Positions 34,128 through 42,653 of a DNA stretch of 64,000 nucleotides are shown here, one piece after another. Position 1 is the first letter of the stretch. Each line of letters opens with the position of its first letter. Where the stretch lies: positions 59,107 to 123,106 of the forward strand of contig JAGAYN010000020.1 in assembly GCA_017940465.1 (NCBI GenBank), given 5' to 3'. The translations under genes and the position numbers were made by a program. The notes beneath the pieces are model-generated. The model ran no database searches. It was given only the letters and a program-made list of their open reading frames with translations, and was not told where the DNA came from. This stretch comes from Bacteroidales bacterium (GTDB lineage Bacteria; Bacteroidota; Bacteroidia; Bacteroidales; P3).

Positions 34128-35401
34128 TGAATATCAGTGATATAAAAATTTGCGTCATCGGCTTGGGCTATGTCGGCCTGCCCTTGGCGCGCCTGTTTTC
34201 CACCAAGTTCCCCACTGTGGGTTTCGACATCAACAGCCGTCGTGTGGATGCCCTCATGCAGGGGCACGACGACACGCTCGAGGTGGAGGACGACCTCCTG
34301 CAGGAGGCCATCGCCAAGCATGGCTTCCGCTGCACCTCCAGCCTGGAGGACATCAAGGGCTGCAACATGTACATCGTGGCTGTGCCCACGCCGGTGGATG
34401 AGAACAACCGCCCTGACCTCGCGCCCCTGGTGGGTGCTTCGGAGGTGGTGGGCAAGGCCATCGGACGGGGCGACGTGGTGGTCTACGAGTCCACGGTCTA
34501 CCCCGGCGTCACCGAGGAGGAATGCCTGCCCGTGGTGGAACGCGTCAGCGGCTTGCGCTTCAACAGCGACTTCTATGCCGGCTACAGCCCCGAGCGTATC
34601 AACCCGGGCGACAAGGAACACCGCGTGGAGACCATCCGCAAGGTGACCAGCGGCTCCACGCCCGAGGTGGCCGACCTGGTGGACGCCATGTACAACGCCG
34701 TCCTCGTCAATGGCACCCACAAGGCGCCCAGCATCAAGGTGGCCGAGGCCTCCAAGATCATCGAGAACAGCCAGCGCGATGTGAACATCGCCTTCATGAA
34801 CGAGCTGGCCAAGATATTCAACGCCATGGGCATCGACACGCACGACGTCATCGAGGCGGCCTCCAGCAAATGGAACTTCATCAAGCTCTCGCCCGGCCTG
34901 GTGGGCGGACACTGCATCTCGGTGGACCCCTACTACCTCATTCAGAAGGCGCAGGTCTACGGTGTGCTGCCGCGTGTGATGAGCAACGCGCGCCGCCTGA
35001 ACGACGGCATGGGGGCCTATGTGGCCAACCAGACCGTCAAGCAGATGAACCTCAAGGGCGTCAAGGTGAAAGATGCCCGTATCCTGCTGCTCGGCATCAC
35101 CTTCAAAGAGAACTGCCCCGACATACGCAACACCAAGGTGGTGGACATCTACAACACCCTCCGCGAGTACACTCCGCACATCACCGTCTACGACCCCTGG
35201 GCCGCCGCCGCCCATGTGCGCCACGAGTACGGCATCGAGGTGGTAAGCCAACTTCCTGACACCGAATACGATGCCGCCATACTGGCCGTGGCCCACAACG
35301 AATTCCAGCGCCTCGACCTGCGCCGTTTGGTGCCGCAGCCGGGGGTGGTCTACGACGTGAAGGGCATCCTGCCGCGCGGGGTGGTGGATGCACGCCTGTA
35401 G
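34124..35401 (+). CDS. wbpA: UDP-N-acetyl-hexosamine 6-dehydrogenase, WbpA/VipA-like
   Basis: A 425-residue nucleotide-sugar dehydrogenase. It starts with the Rossmann loop IKICVIGLGYVGLPLARLFS, then YIVAVPTPVDENNRPDL, VYESTVYPGVTEEECLPVVE, GYSPERINPGDKEHRVETI, EASKIIENSQRDVNIAFMNE, and SPGLVGGHCISVDPYYLIQK with the catalytic Cys, then LLLGITFKENCPDIRNTKV. The Tvi/WbpA-type ERINPGD signature suggests that it makes UDP-GlcNAcA or a related uronic acid. It starts in the ATGA overlap with wbpE; a longer frame upstream is antisense-frame-like sequence inside wbpE. It is the last gene before a new promoter at 35447. Confidence 0.95.
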   Translation: MMNISDIKICVIGLGYVGLPLARLFSTKFPTVGFDINSRRVDALMQGHDDTLEVEDDLLQEAIAKHGFRCTSSLEDIKGCNMYIVAVPTPVDENNRPDLAPLVGASEVVGKAIGRGDVVVYESTVYPGVTEEECLPVVERVSGLRFNSDFYAGYSPERINPGDKEHRVETIRKVTSGSTPEVADLVDAMYNAVLVNGTHKAPSIKVAEASKIIENSQRDVNIAFMNELAKIFNAMGIDTHDVIEAASSKWNFIKLSPGLVGGHCISVDPYYLIQKAQVYGVLPRVMSNARRLNDGMGAYVANQTVKQMNLKGVKVKDARILLLGITFKENCPDIRNTKVVDIYNTLREYTPHITVYDPWAAAAHVRHEYGIEVVSQLPDTEYDAAILAVAHNEFQRLDLRRLVPQPGVVYDVKGILPRGVVDARL

Positions 35402-35446
35402 AAACCCCATGGCCTCAGGACGTTGCAGGATTTAACAAAAAACCGC

Positions 35447-35477
35447 TTGCAGGAATCGAAAAAAATGCCTATCTTTG
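35447..35477 (+). promoter_or_regulatory. Promoter of the PglF-like gene
   Basis: CTTGC (TTG at 35447-35449) and TATCTTTG (35470-35477) are 20 bases apart. The predicted start of transcription (about 35484) lies upstream of the 11-bp tandem array at 35510, so that array is transcribed in the leader. Confidence 0.75.
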
Positions 35478-35509
35478 CAAACCGGCAACGGAAAAGGCAG
35501 GCAGGCGGA

Positions 35510-35553
35510 GTTAAAGAACAATTAAGGAACAGTTAAAGAACAGTTAAAGAACA
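35510..35553 (+). repeat. 11-bp tandem array in the PglF leader
   Basis: Four consecutive 11-base units: GTTAAAGAACA, ATTAAGGAACA, GTTAAAGAACA, GTTAAAGAACA. The array at 44525 has the same unit form (GTTATAGAACA) and the same deviant second unit (GATAAGGAACA). It lies between the promoter and the ATG at 35599. Confidence 0.95.
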
Positions 35554-35598
35554 GTGCTACTCGATACATAGAGGATATCGCGAGAATACCAAGAGCCT

Positions 35599-37536
35599 AT
35601 GCTGAAAAAGTTGTCATTCTACCTGGTGAAAAAGTACCGCCACTCCACCATCCCGCAATGGTATGTCCTGATGATGGACACGGCGTTGTTCGTGCTGGCG
35701 TTCTTCCTGATGGAGGCCTTCCGTGTGAACGGCCTGGCGTCGCTGCATGTGCGCGGGATGTTGGTGAAGTTCGTCATATCGCTCATGCTCACCCTCATCT
35801 TCTATTTCTTCTCCGGCTCCTACCGCGGCATCATCCGCCACGCCGGCATGAGCGACATATACAAGATACTGATGGCCACCGTGGGGCCGGCGGTGCTCTG
35901 CTGGTTGGTCAATATTGTCAACTATCAGTTCCACCCGCCCATCATCCCGTCCGGCTATCTGCTCTCCTATCGCGAGTCGCTCATGCTCTACGCCATCCTG
36001 GCCGTCCTGCTCACCGCCTCGCGGCTCTTCATGCAGCGCGTCTACAACCTCTACTTCCGCCGCCGCCGTCCGGTGCAGAATGTGGTCATATACGGTGCCG
36101 GTGCCGCCGGCATCATCGCCCACAACGCCCTGAAGCAGGAGAGCGACAAGGAGTACCGTGTCGTGGCGTTCATTGACGACGACATGTCGAAGGTGAATCA
36201 GGAACTGAACGGAGTGCAGGTGCATCGCGCGCGTACAGTTCTCAACCCCAAGTTTGTCGAGCAGAAGAAGGTCACGCTTCTCATCATCGCCATCCCCTCG
36301 ATACGGGTGATGCACAAGCAGGCCATCACCAACCGCGCCCTCGACCTCGGCCTCACCGTCAAGGCAGTGCCCCACGCCTCCACCTGGTTCAACGGCACCT
36401 TCTCGGCCAACCAGATACAGGACATCAAGATCGAAGACCTGCTGGAGCGCGAGAGCATCAAGCTGGACAATGTCAATATCGTGCGCGAGGTGGTCGATAA
36501 GACCATACTTGTCACCGGCGCCGCCGGCAGTATCGGTTCCGAAATCTGCCGCCAACTGATGCAGTACAAGCCTGCCAAGGTGGTGATGCTCGACCAGGCC
36601 GAAAGCCCTATGTACGACCTTCAGTTCGAGCTGCGCAACACCTTCGCCGACAGGCTGGAGCAGATGGAGTTCGTCATCGCCAACGTCAAGGACCGTGCCC
36701 GCATGGAGGAGGTCTTCGAGCTCTACCATCCCCAGCTGGTCTACCACGCGGCGGCCTACAAGCACGTGCCCTTCATGGAGGAGAATCCCTATGAGGCCGT
36801 CTACATCAACGTCTTCGGCACCCGCAACCTGGCTGACCTCTCCATCCAGTACGGTGTGCAGAAGTTCGTCATGATCAGCACCGACAAGGCCGTCAACCCC
36901 ACCAATGTCATGGGGGCCACCAAGCGCATGGCCGAGATCTACATCCAGAGCCGCTCCAACAGCACTACCCATTTCGTTACCACCCGCTTCGGCAACGTGC
37001 TGGGTTCCAATGGGTCGGTCATCCCGCTCTTCAAGAAGCAGCTGGCTGCCGGCGGGCCGCTCACCGTCACCCACCGCGACATCATCCGCTACTTCATGAC
37101 CATCCCCGAGGCATGCAACCTCGTGCTCGAGGCCGGTGCCATGGGCGAAGGGGGCGACATCTTTGTCTTTGACATGGGCAAGCCGGTGAAGATCTATGAC
37201 ATGGCCCGCAAGATGATACAGCTTTCCGGTATGAATAACGTGGAAATCAAGGAGATCGGCCTACGGCCGGGCGAGAAGCTCTACGAGGAATTGCTGGCCA
37301 CCAAGGAGAACGCCATCCCCACCTACCACCCCAAAATCATGCGGGCGCAGGTGCGTCGCTATGCCTTGGAGGCCATCGACCGCGAGTACAACGACCTGTG
37401 GCACGTTCTGGAAAGCATGGACGACATGCGGATAGTGGGCAAGATGAAGGCCATCGTGCCCGAGTTCCTCTCCAACAACTCTATTTACTGTAAATTGGAT
37501 AAAAGTACCCCCCCCCTCAGCTCTCTGAATGAATAA
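35599..37536 (+). CDS. Membrane nucleotide-sugar 4,6-dehydratase, PglF/WbpM/CapD-like
   Basis: A 645-residue protein. About four transmembrane helices fill residues 15-145 (MMDTALFVLAFFLMEAF, FVISLMLTLIFYFFSGSY and others), then a first Rossmann-like domain (NVVIYGAGAAGIIAHNAL) and the catalytic SDR domain: ILVTGAAGSIGSEICRQLMQ, VMLDQAESPMYDLQFEL, VYHAAAYKHVPFMEENPYEA, ISTDKAVNPTNVMGATKRMA and TRFGNVLGSNGSVIPLFKKQ. The family converts UDP-GlcNAc to a 4-keto-6-deoxy sugar. That product can feed the DegT aminotransferase at 2908 (inference). Length is normal for the long membrane-bound form. Confidence 0.95.
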   Translation: MLKKLSFYLVKKYRHSTIPQWYVLMMDTALFVLAFFLMEAFRVNGLASLHVRGMLVKFVISLMLTLIFYFFSGSYRGIIRHAGMSDIYKILMATVGPAVLCWLVNIVNYQFHPPIIPSGYLLSYRESLMLYAILAVLLTASRLFMQRVYNLYFRRRRPVQNVVIYGAGAAGIIAHNALKQESDKEYRVVAFIDDDMSKVNQELNGVQVHRARTVLNPKFVEQKKVTLLIIAIPSIRVMHKQAITNRALDLGLTVKAVPHASTWFNGTFSANQIQDIKIEDLLERESIKLDNVNIVREVVDKTILVTGAAGSIGSEICRQLMQYKPAKVVMLDQAESPMYDLQFELRNTFADRLEQMEFVIANVKDRARMEEVFELYHPQLVYHAAAYKHVPFMEENPYEAVYINVFGTRNLADLSIQYGVQKFVMISTDKAVNPTNVMGATKRMAEIYIQSRSNSTTHFVTTRFGNVLGSNGSVIPLFKKQLAAGGPLTVTHRDIIRYFMTIPEACNLVLEAGAMGEGGDIFVFDMGKPVKIYDMARKMIQLSGMNNVEIKEIGLRPGEKLYEELLATKENAIPTYHPKIMRAQVRRYALEAIDREYNDLWHVLESMDDMRIVGKMKAIVPEFLSNNSIYCKLDKSTPPLSSLNE

Positions 37537-37545
37537 CCAGCAGCT

Positions 37546-39348
37546 ATGAGAATACGTTTCCTTTTCCGCTACTTCGTCACCTGGATACTCATTTTCGTCA
37601 CCCAGAAGATAGTCTTCATGCTCTTCAACATGGGGCTGGCCGACGGTGCGCCGTTCTGGAGTTGCGTCGCCTCGCTGTGGCACGGCCTGCGGCTTGATAT
37701 TACTACGGCCTGCTACCTCTCCATCCTGCCTACCCTGGTGGTGCTTGTGAACTATTTCTTCAAGCGCTTCCCGCTGCGCCGCGTGCTCTGCCCCTACTAT
37801 TGGCTTGCGGCCTTCGTGGTGGCCGTCATCTTCATAGTGGACACGGTGCTGTACTTCTTCTGGCGCGCCAAGTTCGATGCCAACGACCTCATCTATGCCG
37901 CCAAGCCCAAGGAGCTCTTCGCCAACCTGCCCGTCTGGGCCTCCATCGCAGCGGTGTTGGTGCTGGGTACGTTGTCGTTCCACTACTACCGCCGCCAGCG
38001 CCACGCCACGCCCAAGACCCTTGAGGCGGTCCGCTCGCCCCTCTATGCGTTGGTGGTCATACCCCTGGCGGGCCTCATCTTCTTAGGGATGCGCGGCGGC
38101 GTCACTCAGTCCACGGCCAATCCCTCCTATGCCTACTTCTCGCCCCATTCTTTCTGCAACCACGCCGCGCTCAACCCCACGTTCAATGTCATGCATTCGC
38201 TGTTCAAGGTGCAGGACCTGGACAAGGAGTTCGACAAGTACTCCGAATCCGAGTTGCAGTCCATCCTGGGCGATGCCTACATGCCCGACAATGCCATCAC
38301 CGACACCCTGCTCTCCTTGGAGCGTCCCAATGTGCTGCTCATCATCTGGGAGGGTGGCGGCCTGGGGATGGTGGGGAGCGATTCGGTGGCGCCCAACCTG
38401 CACCGCCTCAAGCAGGAGGGTCTGTATTTCGACCGCTGCTTCGCCAACAGTTTCCGCACCGACCGGGGCCTGGTCTCCACCCTCAGCGGATGGCTCGGCC
38501 TGCCCACCCTCTCGCTCATGAAGCGCACCGACCTCTGCCGCTGCCTGCCTTCGATGGCCTCGTCGCTGCGCGACGAGGGCTACAGCACCTCCATCACCTA
38601 TGGCGGCGACATAGACTTCACCAACATGCGCCTCTACTTCTCGGAGACAGGTTTCTCCCATGTACGTGGCAGCCAGCACTTCCCGGCCAGTATGCACACC
38701 AGCGCCTGGGGTGTGCATGACCACCACCTGCTCACCCCCGCCCTCGTCCCCGACGAGCGCCCCTTCTTCTCCACCGCCCTCACCCTCAGCAGCCACGAGC
38801 CCTGGGAGGTGCCCATGCAACGGCTGGAGGACCCCAAGTTGAATTCTTTCGCCTACACCGATTCCTGCATCGGGGCGCTGGTGGACCAGCTGAAGGCTAC
38901 CCCCCTGTGGGACAGCCTCCTGGTGGTCGTCATCCCCGACCACGGCATCGTCTTCGGCGACCATCACTACACCCTCGACACAGCCGTCACCCACATACCC
39001 ATGCTGTGGCTGGGGGGTGCGCTGGCACGTACCGGTGTGGTGCACAAATTGATGAACCAGAGCGATTTGGCGGCTACTCTGATGGCCCAGATGGGCATCG
39101 ACACGAAGCCTTTCCGCTTCAGCCGCAACGTCTTCAGCCCCTCTTACGACGGCCGCAAATCTTTTGCCGTGCATGCCGACAAGAACTGCCTCACCCTCAT
39201 CCAGCCCGCTCATGTGGGCTCGTTCGACTGTGTGAGCCGGCAGCTCAACATCGACAACGACGAGGACCGCGTCTTCATCGAAGCCCTCCTGCAGCGTCTC
39301 TACCAGACTACCGCGTCACTTCCGAAGGAGGCTTCCGTCAGGGATTGA
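37546..39348 (+). CDS. LTA synthase-like membrane phosphotransferase/sulfatase
   Basis: A 600-residue protein with five N-terminal transmembrane helices (for example LAAFVVAVIFIVDTVLYFF) and an extracytoplasmic alkaline-phosphatase-fold domain of the LtaS/MdoB sulfatase family. The nucleophile region is CFANSFRTDRGLVSTLSGWL, with Thr in RTDRG; the metal ligands are suggested by NVLLIIWEGGG at the start and VVIPDHGIVFGDHHY near the end. Such enzymes transfer phosphoglycerol or phosphoethanolamine to glycans or lipids. It begins 10 bases after the PglF-like gene, so it may decorate the polysaccharide. Its end overlaps the convergent lamin-tail gene by 11 bases. Confidence 0.9.
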   Translation: MRIRFLFRYFVTWILIFVTQKIVFMLFNMGLADGAPFWSCVASLWHGLRLDITTACYLSILPTLVVLVNYFFKRFPLRRVLCPYYWLAAFVVAVIFIVDTVLYFFWRAKFDANDLIYAAKPKELFANLPVWASIAAVLVLGTLSFHYYRRQRHATPKTLEAVRSPLYALVVIPLAGLIFLGMRGGVTQSTANPSYAYFSPHSFCNHAALNPTFNVMHSLFKVQDLDKEFDKYSESELQSILGDAYMPDNAITDTLLSLERPNVLLIIWEGGGLGMVGSDSVAPNLHRLKQEGLYFDRCFANSFRTDRGLVSTLSGWLGLPTLSLMKRTDLCRCLPSMASSLRDEGYSTSITYGGDIDFTNMRLYFSETGFSHVRGSQHFPASMHTSAWGVHDHHLLTPALVPDERPFFSTALTLSSHEPWEVPMQRLEDPKLNSFAYTDSCIGALVDQLKATPLWDSLLVVVIPDHGIVFGDHHYTLDTAVTHIPMLWLGGALARTGVVHKLMNQSDLAATLMAQMGIDTKPFRFSRNVFSPSYDGRKSFAVHADKNCLTLIQPAHVGSFDCVSRQLNIDNDEDRVFIEALLQRLYQTTASLPKEASVRD

Positions 39349-40231
39349 CCACTGCCAGCGCGCGGCGGATGGTCTGCCGTGTGCCGTTCAGGTCGTAGAG
39401 GTTGATAATGAGGATGTAGCGTCCTTGCTTGAGGGCTTTCCCTCCGTCGCCGCGTCCGTCCCACCCGAGGCTTCCGTGTGTGCCCAGCAGGGCGTTGTTC
39501 AGCAGCCGCCTGACGGGGTGTCCACTGGCGTCGTATACCTCGATGCTGGCGTATATGTCGTTGGCATCCAGCGTGTAGTCGATTGTCAGGTCGTCCTGGT
39601 AGCCGTCGCCGTCGGGCGAGACAATGTCCGACGAGAGGGCGAATCTGGCCTCCTCGGCCAGGTACTCGGCGCTTTGCGAATTGGGCAGGGTGGGGGTGGC
39701 GTAGCCCACTGTCGAGGCGGCTGAGAACCAGTTCGTTGCCTCGTTGCAGGGGCGTTCGTGGCTGCGACGCTCCAGGCTCACTCCGGCCTTGTTGCGCAGC
39801 AGGCGGCTGTGCATGGCTGGGCTGTAGTCCAGCCGCTCCACCACGCGACCCGCGGCGTCGGCCAGCACCACCGCGCCCCCGTCGTTGGGGTAGGTGGGCA
39901 GGCGGCATTCCACCACCTTCTGCAGCTGCACCCCGCCGTAGTTGGCCGCCACCGAGGCTGCATCCTTCGTCAGCACCACATAGTCGCGTGGCCCCACCGC
40001 ATGGGAGGGCAGGGGGTAGCGTGTCCCGAGTGAGTCTCCTATCCATCGGATAATCATGTAGTTGTCCAGAGAGATGGCTTCGGCTGTGGGGTTGTATAGC
40101 TCCACGAACTCAGCCTCGCCGCTCCGCGGCTGGAAGAGCACCTCGTTCAGCACCAGTCCGCCCTGCGCCCGCGCCACCATCGTCGCCACGCCCATCAGCA
40201 CCACCGCTGCGATAGCTGTTTTCCCGTTCAT
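39338..40231 (-). CDS. Secreted lamin-tail-domain protein with FlgD-like C terminus
   Basis: A 297-residue exported protein. The signal peptide is MNGKTAIAAVVLMGVATMVA, with a likely AxA cleavage near ARAQ. A lamin-tail domain (LTD, PF00932) follows: LVLNEVLFQPRSGEAEFVEL, YNPTAEAISLDNYMI and DYVVLTKDA. The C-terminal part, SSDIVSPDGDGYQDDLTIDY then SIEVYDASGHPVRRLL and LGWDGRGDGGKALKQGRYI, is a FlgD Ig-like domain. LTD proteins of Bacteroidetes are surface or secreted; the exact role is unknown. No T9SS sorting domain is present. The ATG at 40231 starts the signal peptide; the upstream part of the frame overlaps the divergent promoter at 40254. Confidence 0.85.
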   Translation of the reverse strand: MNGKTAIAAVVLMGVATMVARAQGGLVLNEVLFQPRSGEAEFVELYNPTAEAISLDNYMIIRWIGDSLGTRYPLPSHAVGPRDYVVLTKDAASVAANYGGVQLQKVVECRLPTYPNDGGAVVLADAAGRVVERLDYSPAMHSRLLRNKAGVSLERRSHERPCNEATNWFSAASTVGYATPTLPNSQSAEYLAEEARFALSSDIVSPDGDGYQDDLTIDYTLDANDIYASIEVYDASGHPVRRLLNNALLGTHGSLGWDGRGDGGKALKQGRYILIINLYDLNGTRQTIRRALAVVNP

Positions 40232-40253
40232 AACCCCGATAACGCTACCCCTC

Positions 40254-40302
40254 GGGAAAATATTTTTTGCCAGTTCGGAAAAAGTTTGTATTTTTGCATT
40301 CG
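40254..40302 (+). promoter_or_regulatory. Promoter of the MNT/HEPN pair (copy 1 of a 49-bp duplicate)
   Basis: TTTTTTGCC (-33 region) and TATTTTTG (40289-40296) are followed by CATTCG. The whole 49-base stretch recurs at 41074-41122 with about five differences. The ATG is 12 bases after the -7 box. Confidence 0.85.
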
Positions 40303-40307
40303 AGATA

Positions 40308-40625
40308 ATGGAACAGGAAAAGGTCATACAACGCATCAAGGAGACCGCCGAGCAGGTGCTGCCGGCGAATGCCTCTCTGTGGCTGTACGGTTCGAGGGCT
40401 CGTGGCGATGCCCGTCCCGACAGCGACTACGACCTACTTATACTCCTCGACAAAGACCGCATCACCTCCACCGATCACGACAACTACGGCTATCCGCTGC
40501 GAGCCTCGGGGTGGGATATCTGGACCGAAATCAACCCTCACATTTACACCAAGCGGGACTGGGAATCGTGGTCCTTCTCCCCGTTCTATAAAAATGTAGA
40601 ACACGACAAAATAGTATTGCAATGA
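40308..40625 (+). CDS. MNT-type minimal nucleotidyltransferase (antitoxin-like)
   Basis: A 105-residue nucleotidyltransferase of the MNT/MntA type. The signature is LYGSRARGDARPDSDYDLLI, the GSxxxG...SDxD motif that binds metal and nucleotide, followed by FYKNVEHDKIVLQ at the end. It overlaps the HEPN gene by ATGA. In studied pairs (MntA-HepT) the MNT enzyme adds AMP groups to the HEPN toxin and silences it. The ATG at 40308 follows the -7 promoter box by 11 bases; a longer frame upstream covers the promoter and is rejected. Confidence 0.9.
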   Translation: MEQEKVIQRIKETAEQVLPANASLWLYGSRARGDARPDSDYDLLILLDKDRITSTDHDNYGYPLRASGWDIWTEINPHIYTKRDWESWSFSPFYKNVEHDKIVLQ

Positions 40626-41020
40626 GCCTGTCTGATGAAGAACGCATCATTGTGGTGGGGCTGGAAGTCGAGAAAGCCTATGTTGCCTACAATGAGGCTA
40701 TTTGGTTGATGGAAAAGAGTTCGTGGAGCGGTGCGGCTGGCCGGTTGTACTATGCTTTGTTCCACATCGTCACTGCATTGCTCGTCCACGACCGGCATCA
40801 GGTCAATAGCCACAAAGGCAGCCACATCCTGTTTGGCAACTATTACATCCGGACAGGCCGCCTGCCCAAAGAGTATGGCGCACTCTACAGCCAGATGGAG
40901 TCCATACGTGAAGAGGGGGAGTACAACTGCACCTACAAGGTAACTCAAGAAGAATTGCAGCAAAAACTGCTTCCGGCGAAAGAGATGCTCGATGTCATCG
41001 CCGGATTGGCGAAAGAGTAG
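40622..41020 (+). CDS. HEPN-domain protein (toxin-like partner of MNT)
   Basis: A 132-residue HEPN protein of the UPF0332 type. The helical core AYVAYNEAIWLMEKSSWSGA then AGRLYYALFHIVTALL is typical, and RHQVNSH matches the Rx4-6H RNase motif. In HEPN/MNT pairs this protein cuts RNA unless modified by its partner. Coupled to the MNT gene by ATGA. Some UPF0332 members may not be toxic; activity here is inferred. Confidence 0.87.
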   Translation: MSLSDEERIIVVGLEVEKAYVAYNEAIWLMEKSSWSGAAGRLYYALFHIVTALLVHDRHQVNSHKGSHILFGNYYIRTGRLPKEYGALYSQMESIREEGEYNCTYKVTQEELQQKLLPAKEMLDVIAGLAKE

Positions 41021-41073
41021 CCTTTGTCTTGTTTGACGTTTCCCATTCCCCGACAGCCGATAGGCGGTGTTGT

Positions 41074-41122
41074 GGGAAAATATTTTTTGCCAGTTTTGAA
41101 AATGTTCGTATTTTTGCACTCG
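41074..41122 (+). promoter_or_regulatory. Second copy of the 49-bp MNT promoter
   Basis: It has the same -33 (41085-41090) and -7 (TATTTTTG, 41109-41116) boxes and spacing as 40254-40302. The next convincing gene starts only at 41448, so the transcript would have a 325-base leader or encode a small RNA. Nothing else supportable was seen in 41123-41447. Confidence 0.75.
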
Positions 41123-41447
41123 CAAACCGCAGAGAAAATGGTTTGCCGAGAAAGCGCATTTTTCGCCTTATTCCTCCATGTGAACTTGGCCGTTCTACAG
41201 AGATAATATAGGAATGATAGGAAGAGGGATGCTCCCGAGAGGATCGTTATACAGCATTATTGTATACGTCCATGTGGAGCGACTCATTAAACCGTTATTT
41301 TATATTATTGGGAGGCCAAGCCCACACATGGAAAATAGGGTCCAAATGGATGGCTCCACTTTCTTCGTTGAGTAAAATCACCACCTTCGTGCCAGGGTAA
41401 CACCTAACAGCGATGCACCGATGCTATATAACCGGCAACCAATATCA

Positions 41448-42380
41448 ATGAAGAAAGTACTGAAGTACACCATGCTCCTCTTCGCTGGCGCAGCTTTATT
41501 CACCGCCTGCGGCGAAAAAGACAACGACCCCACCGACACCCCCTCTGGCGACGGCGGCTCTATCAGTTCCCCAGAGAAGAAAATCAGGTCGATTCAACGC
41601 ACAACAGACTCGGTAGGCATCGGTGTCGAGCTGCCAGAACTAGTTCTTTTTCAATGGGACGGCGACTTGTTGAAGTCTGTTCAAATGACGGGACGAAGAG
41701 TAGAGGAACAGTTGATATTTTCGTACAATGGGAGTACGGCTGCAACCCTTACATTTAGGCATCATGATAGTGAATTACCTCCTGATGAACATGACTACTG
41801 CAACATCCGATACGATGGTGACCGTGTGAAGGAGCTGGATTATCATTATGGAAGCCAGAGCGACTCGACAAGAACCACTTTTAATTTCTCATACGTTGCG
41901 GGATCCATTAGCGCAGTAGATCGCATGAGGAGGTGCTGGCGTATGGGGGATTATGATGAGGATCCAGTGGAGCGCCTGCCGATGTCGTTTGAAAAAGGGA
42001 ATTTGGTTCTTTATGGAAGCAAAAGCACAGATGATGGATGGGTACGTTACGCGGAAATCAAATACGACGACAAGAAGAGCCCATTTCCCTTGCGAGCCAA
42101 GACCCCGTTCGAACTGGAACTGATGAGAGAGGGTGGTTCCTCTCCGGAACTCTTTGTGTTCTTCTTCCCATGGTCCGACCATAACATCACCTTCGTCGAG
42201 TCTGTGAAAGATGACGGCGAGCACGAGAGGACTATCTGGACAGGTTCCTATAACTACACTTATGACGAATCCAGATACCCGATATCGGTTGATGTGTGTG
42301 TAAAGGAAGAATATCGTTACTATGACGAAACAACAACCCGGGAATGGACCTATACGCTCACATACCAGTACTACGAATAG
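41448..42380 (+). CDS. Predicted lipoprotein, unknown function
   Basis: A 310-residue lipoprotein that I do not recognise with certainty. The signal MKKVLKYTMLLFAGAALFTA ends in a lipobox with Cys at about residue 21 (LFTAC), followed by an Asp/Gly/Ser-rich linker. The mature part is beta-rich with repeated YxY-like strands, such as NFSYVAGSISAVDRM and TWTGSYNYTYDES-like stretches near the end, reminiscent of DUF4595-type Bacteroidetes lipoproteins. The ATG at 41448 is used because it starts the signal peptide; an in-frame ATG lies 27 bases upstream. Less GC-rich than the surrounding genes, suggesting accessory status. Confidence 0.75.
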   Translation: MKKVLKYTMLLFAGAALFTACGEKDNDPTDTPSGDGGSISSPEKKIRSIQRTTDSVGIGVELPELVLFQWDGDLLKSVQMTGRRVEEQLIFSYNGSTAATLTFRHHDSELPPDEHDYCNIRYDGDRVKELDYHYGSQSDSTRTTFNFSYVAGSISAVDRMRRCWRMGDYDEDPVERLPMSFEKGNLVLYGSKSTDDGWVRYAEIKYDDKKSPFPLRAKTPFELELMREGGSSPELFVFFFPWSDHNITFVESVKDDGEHERTIWTGSYNYTYDESRYPISVDVCVKEEYRYYDETTTREWTYTLTYQYYE

Positions 42381-42616
42381 GAGACTCTTCCATCGCTTTC
42401 TCTCCTGGATCACTCCACCAGCCATTCCCGTACCAAGGAAGAAGAGAGGAAGAAGAGCGTATGGTCAATCTACTGGAAACCATGTAGTTGCGGATGGTCG
42501 ATTTTGGGCTGATTTCGGGATACTTGTCAGGATAATTTACAAAAATACATTTGCTTGATCCTCATCGTATTATGCCGGTTTGGGCGTTTTTTCGCTGACG
42601 TGTGGGAAAAAAGGCG

Positions 42617-42624
42617 TATCTTTG
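42617..42624 (+). promoter_or_regulatory. Promoter -7 box of purE
   Basis: TATCTTTG followed by CATTTTG, 29 bases before the purE ATG. The preceding 236 bases after the lipoprotein gene show no gene. Confidence 0.75.
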
Positions 42625-42653
42625 CATTTTGATTGACGAAAAGTATACCTGAT

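Noticed and set aside
41024-41211. Small frames after the HEPN gene
   Set aside because: They overlap the duplicated promoter and show no signal peptide, motif or plausible start.
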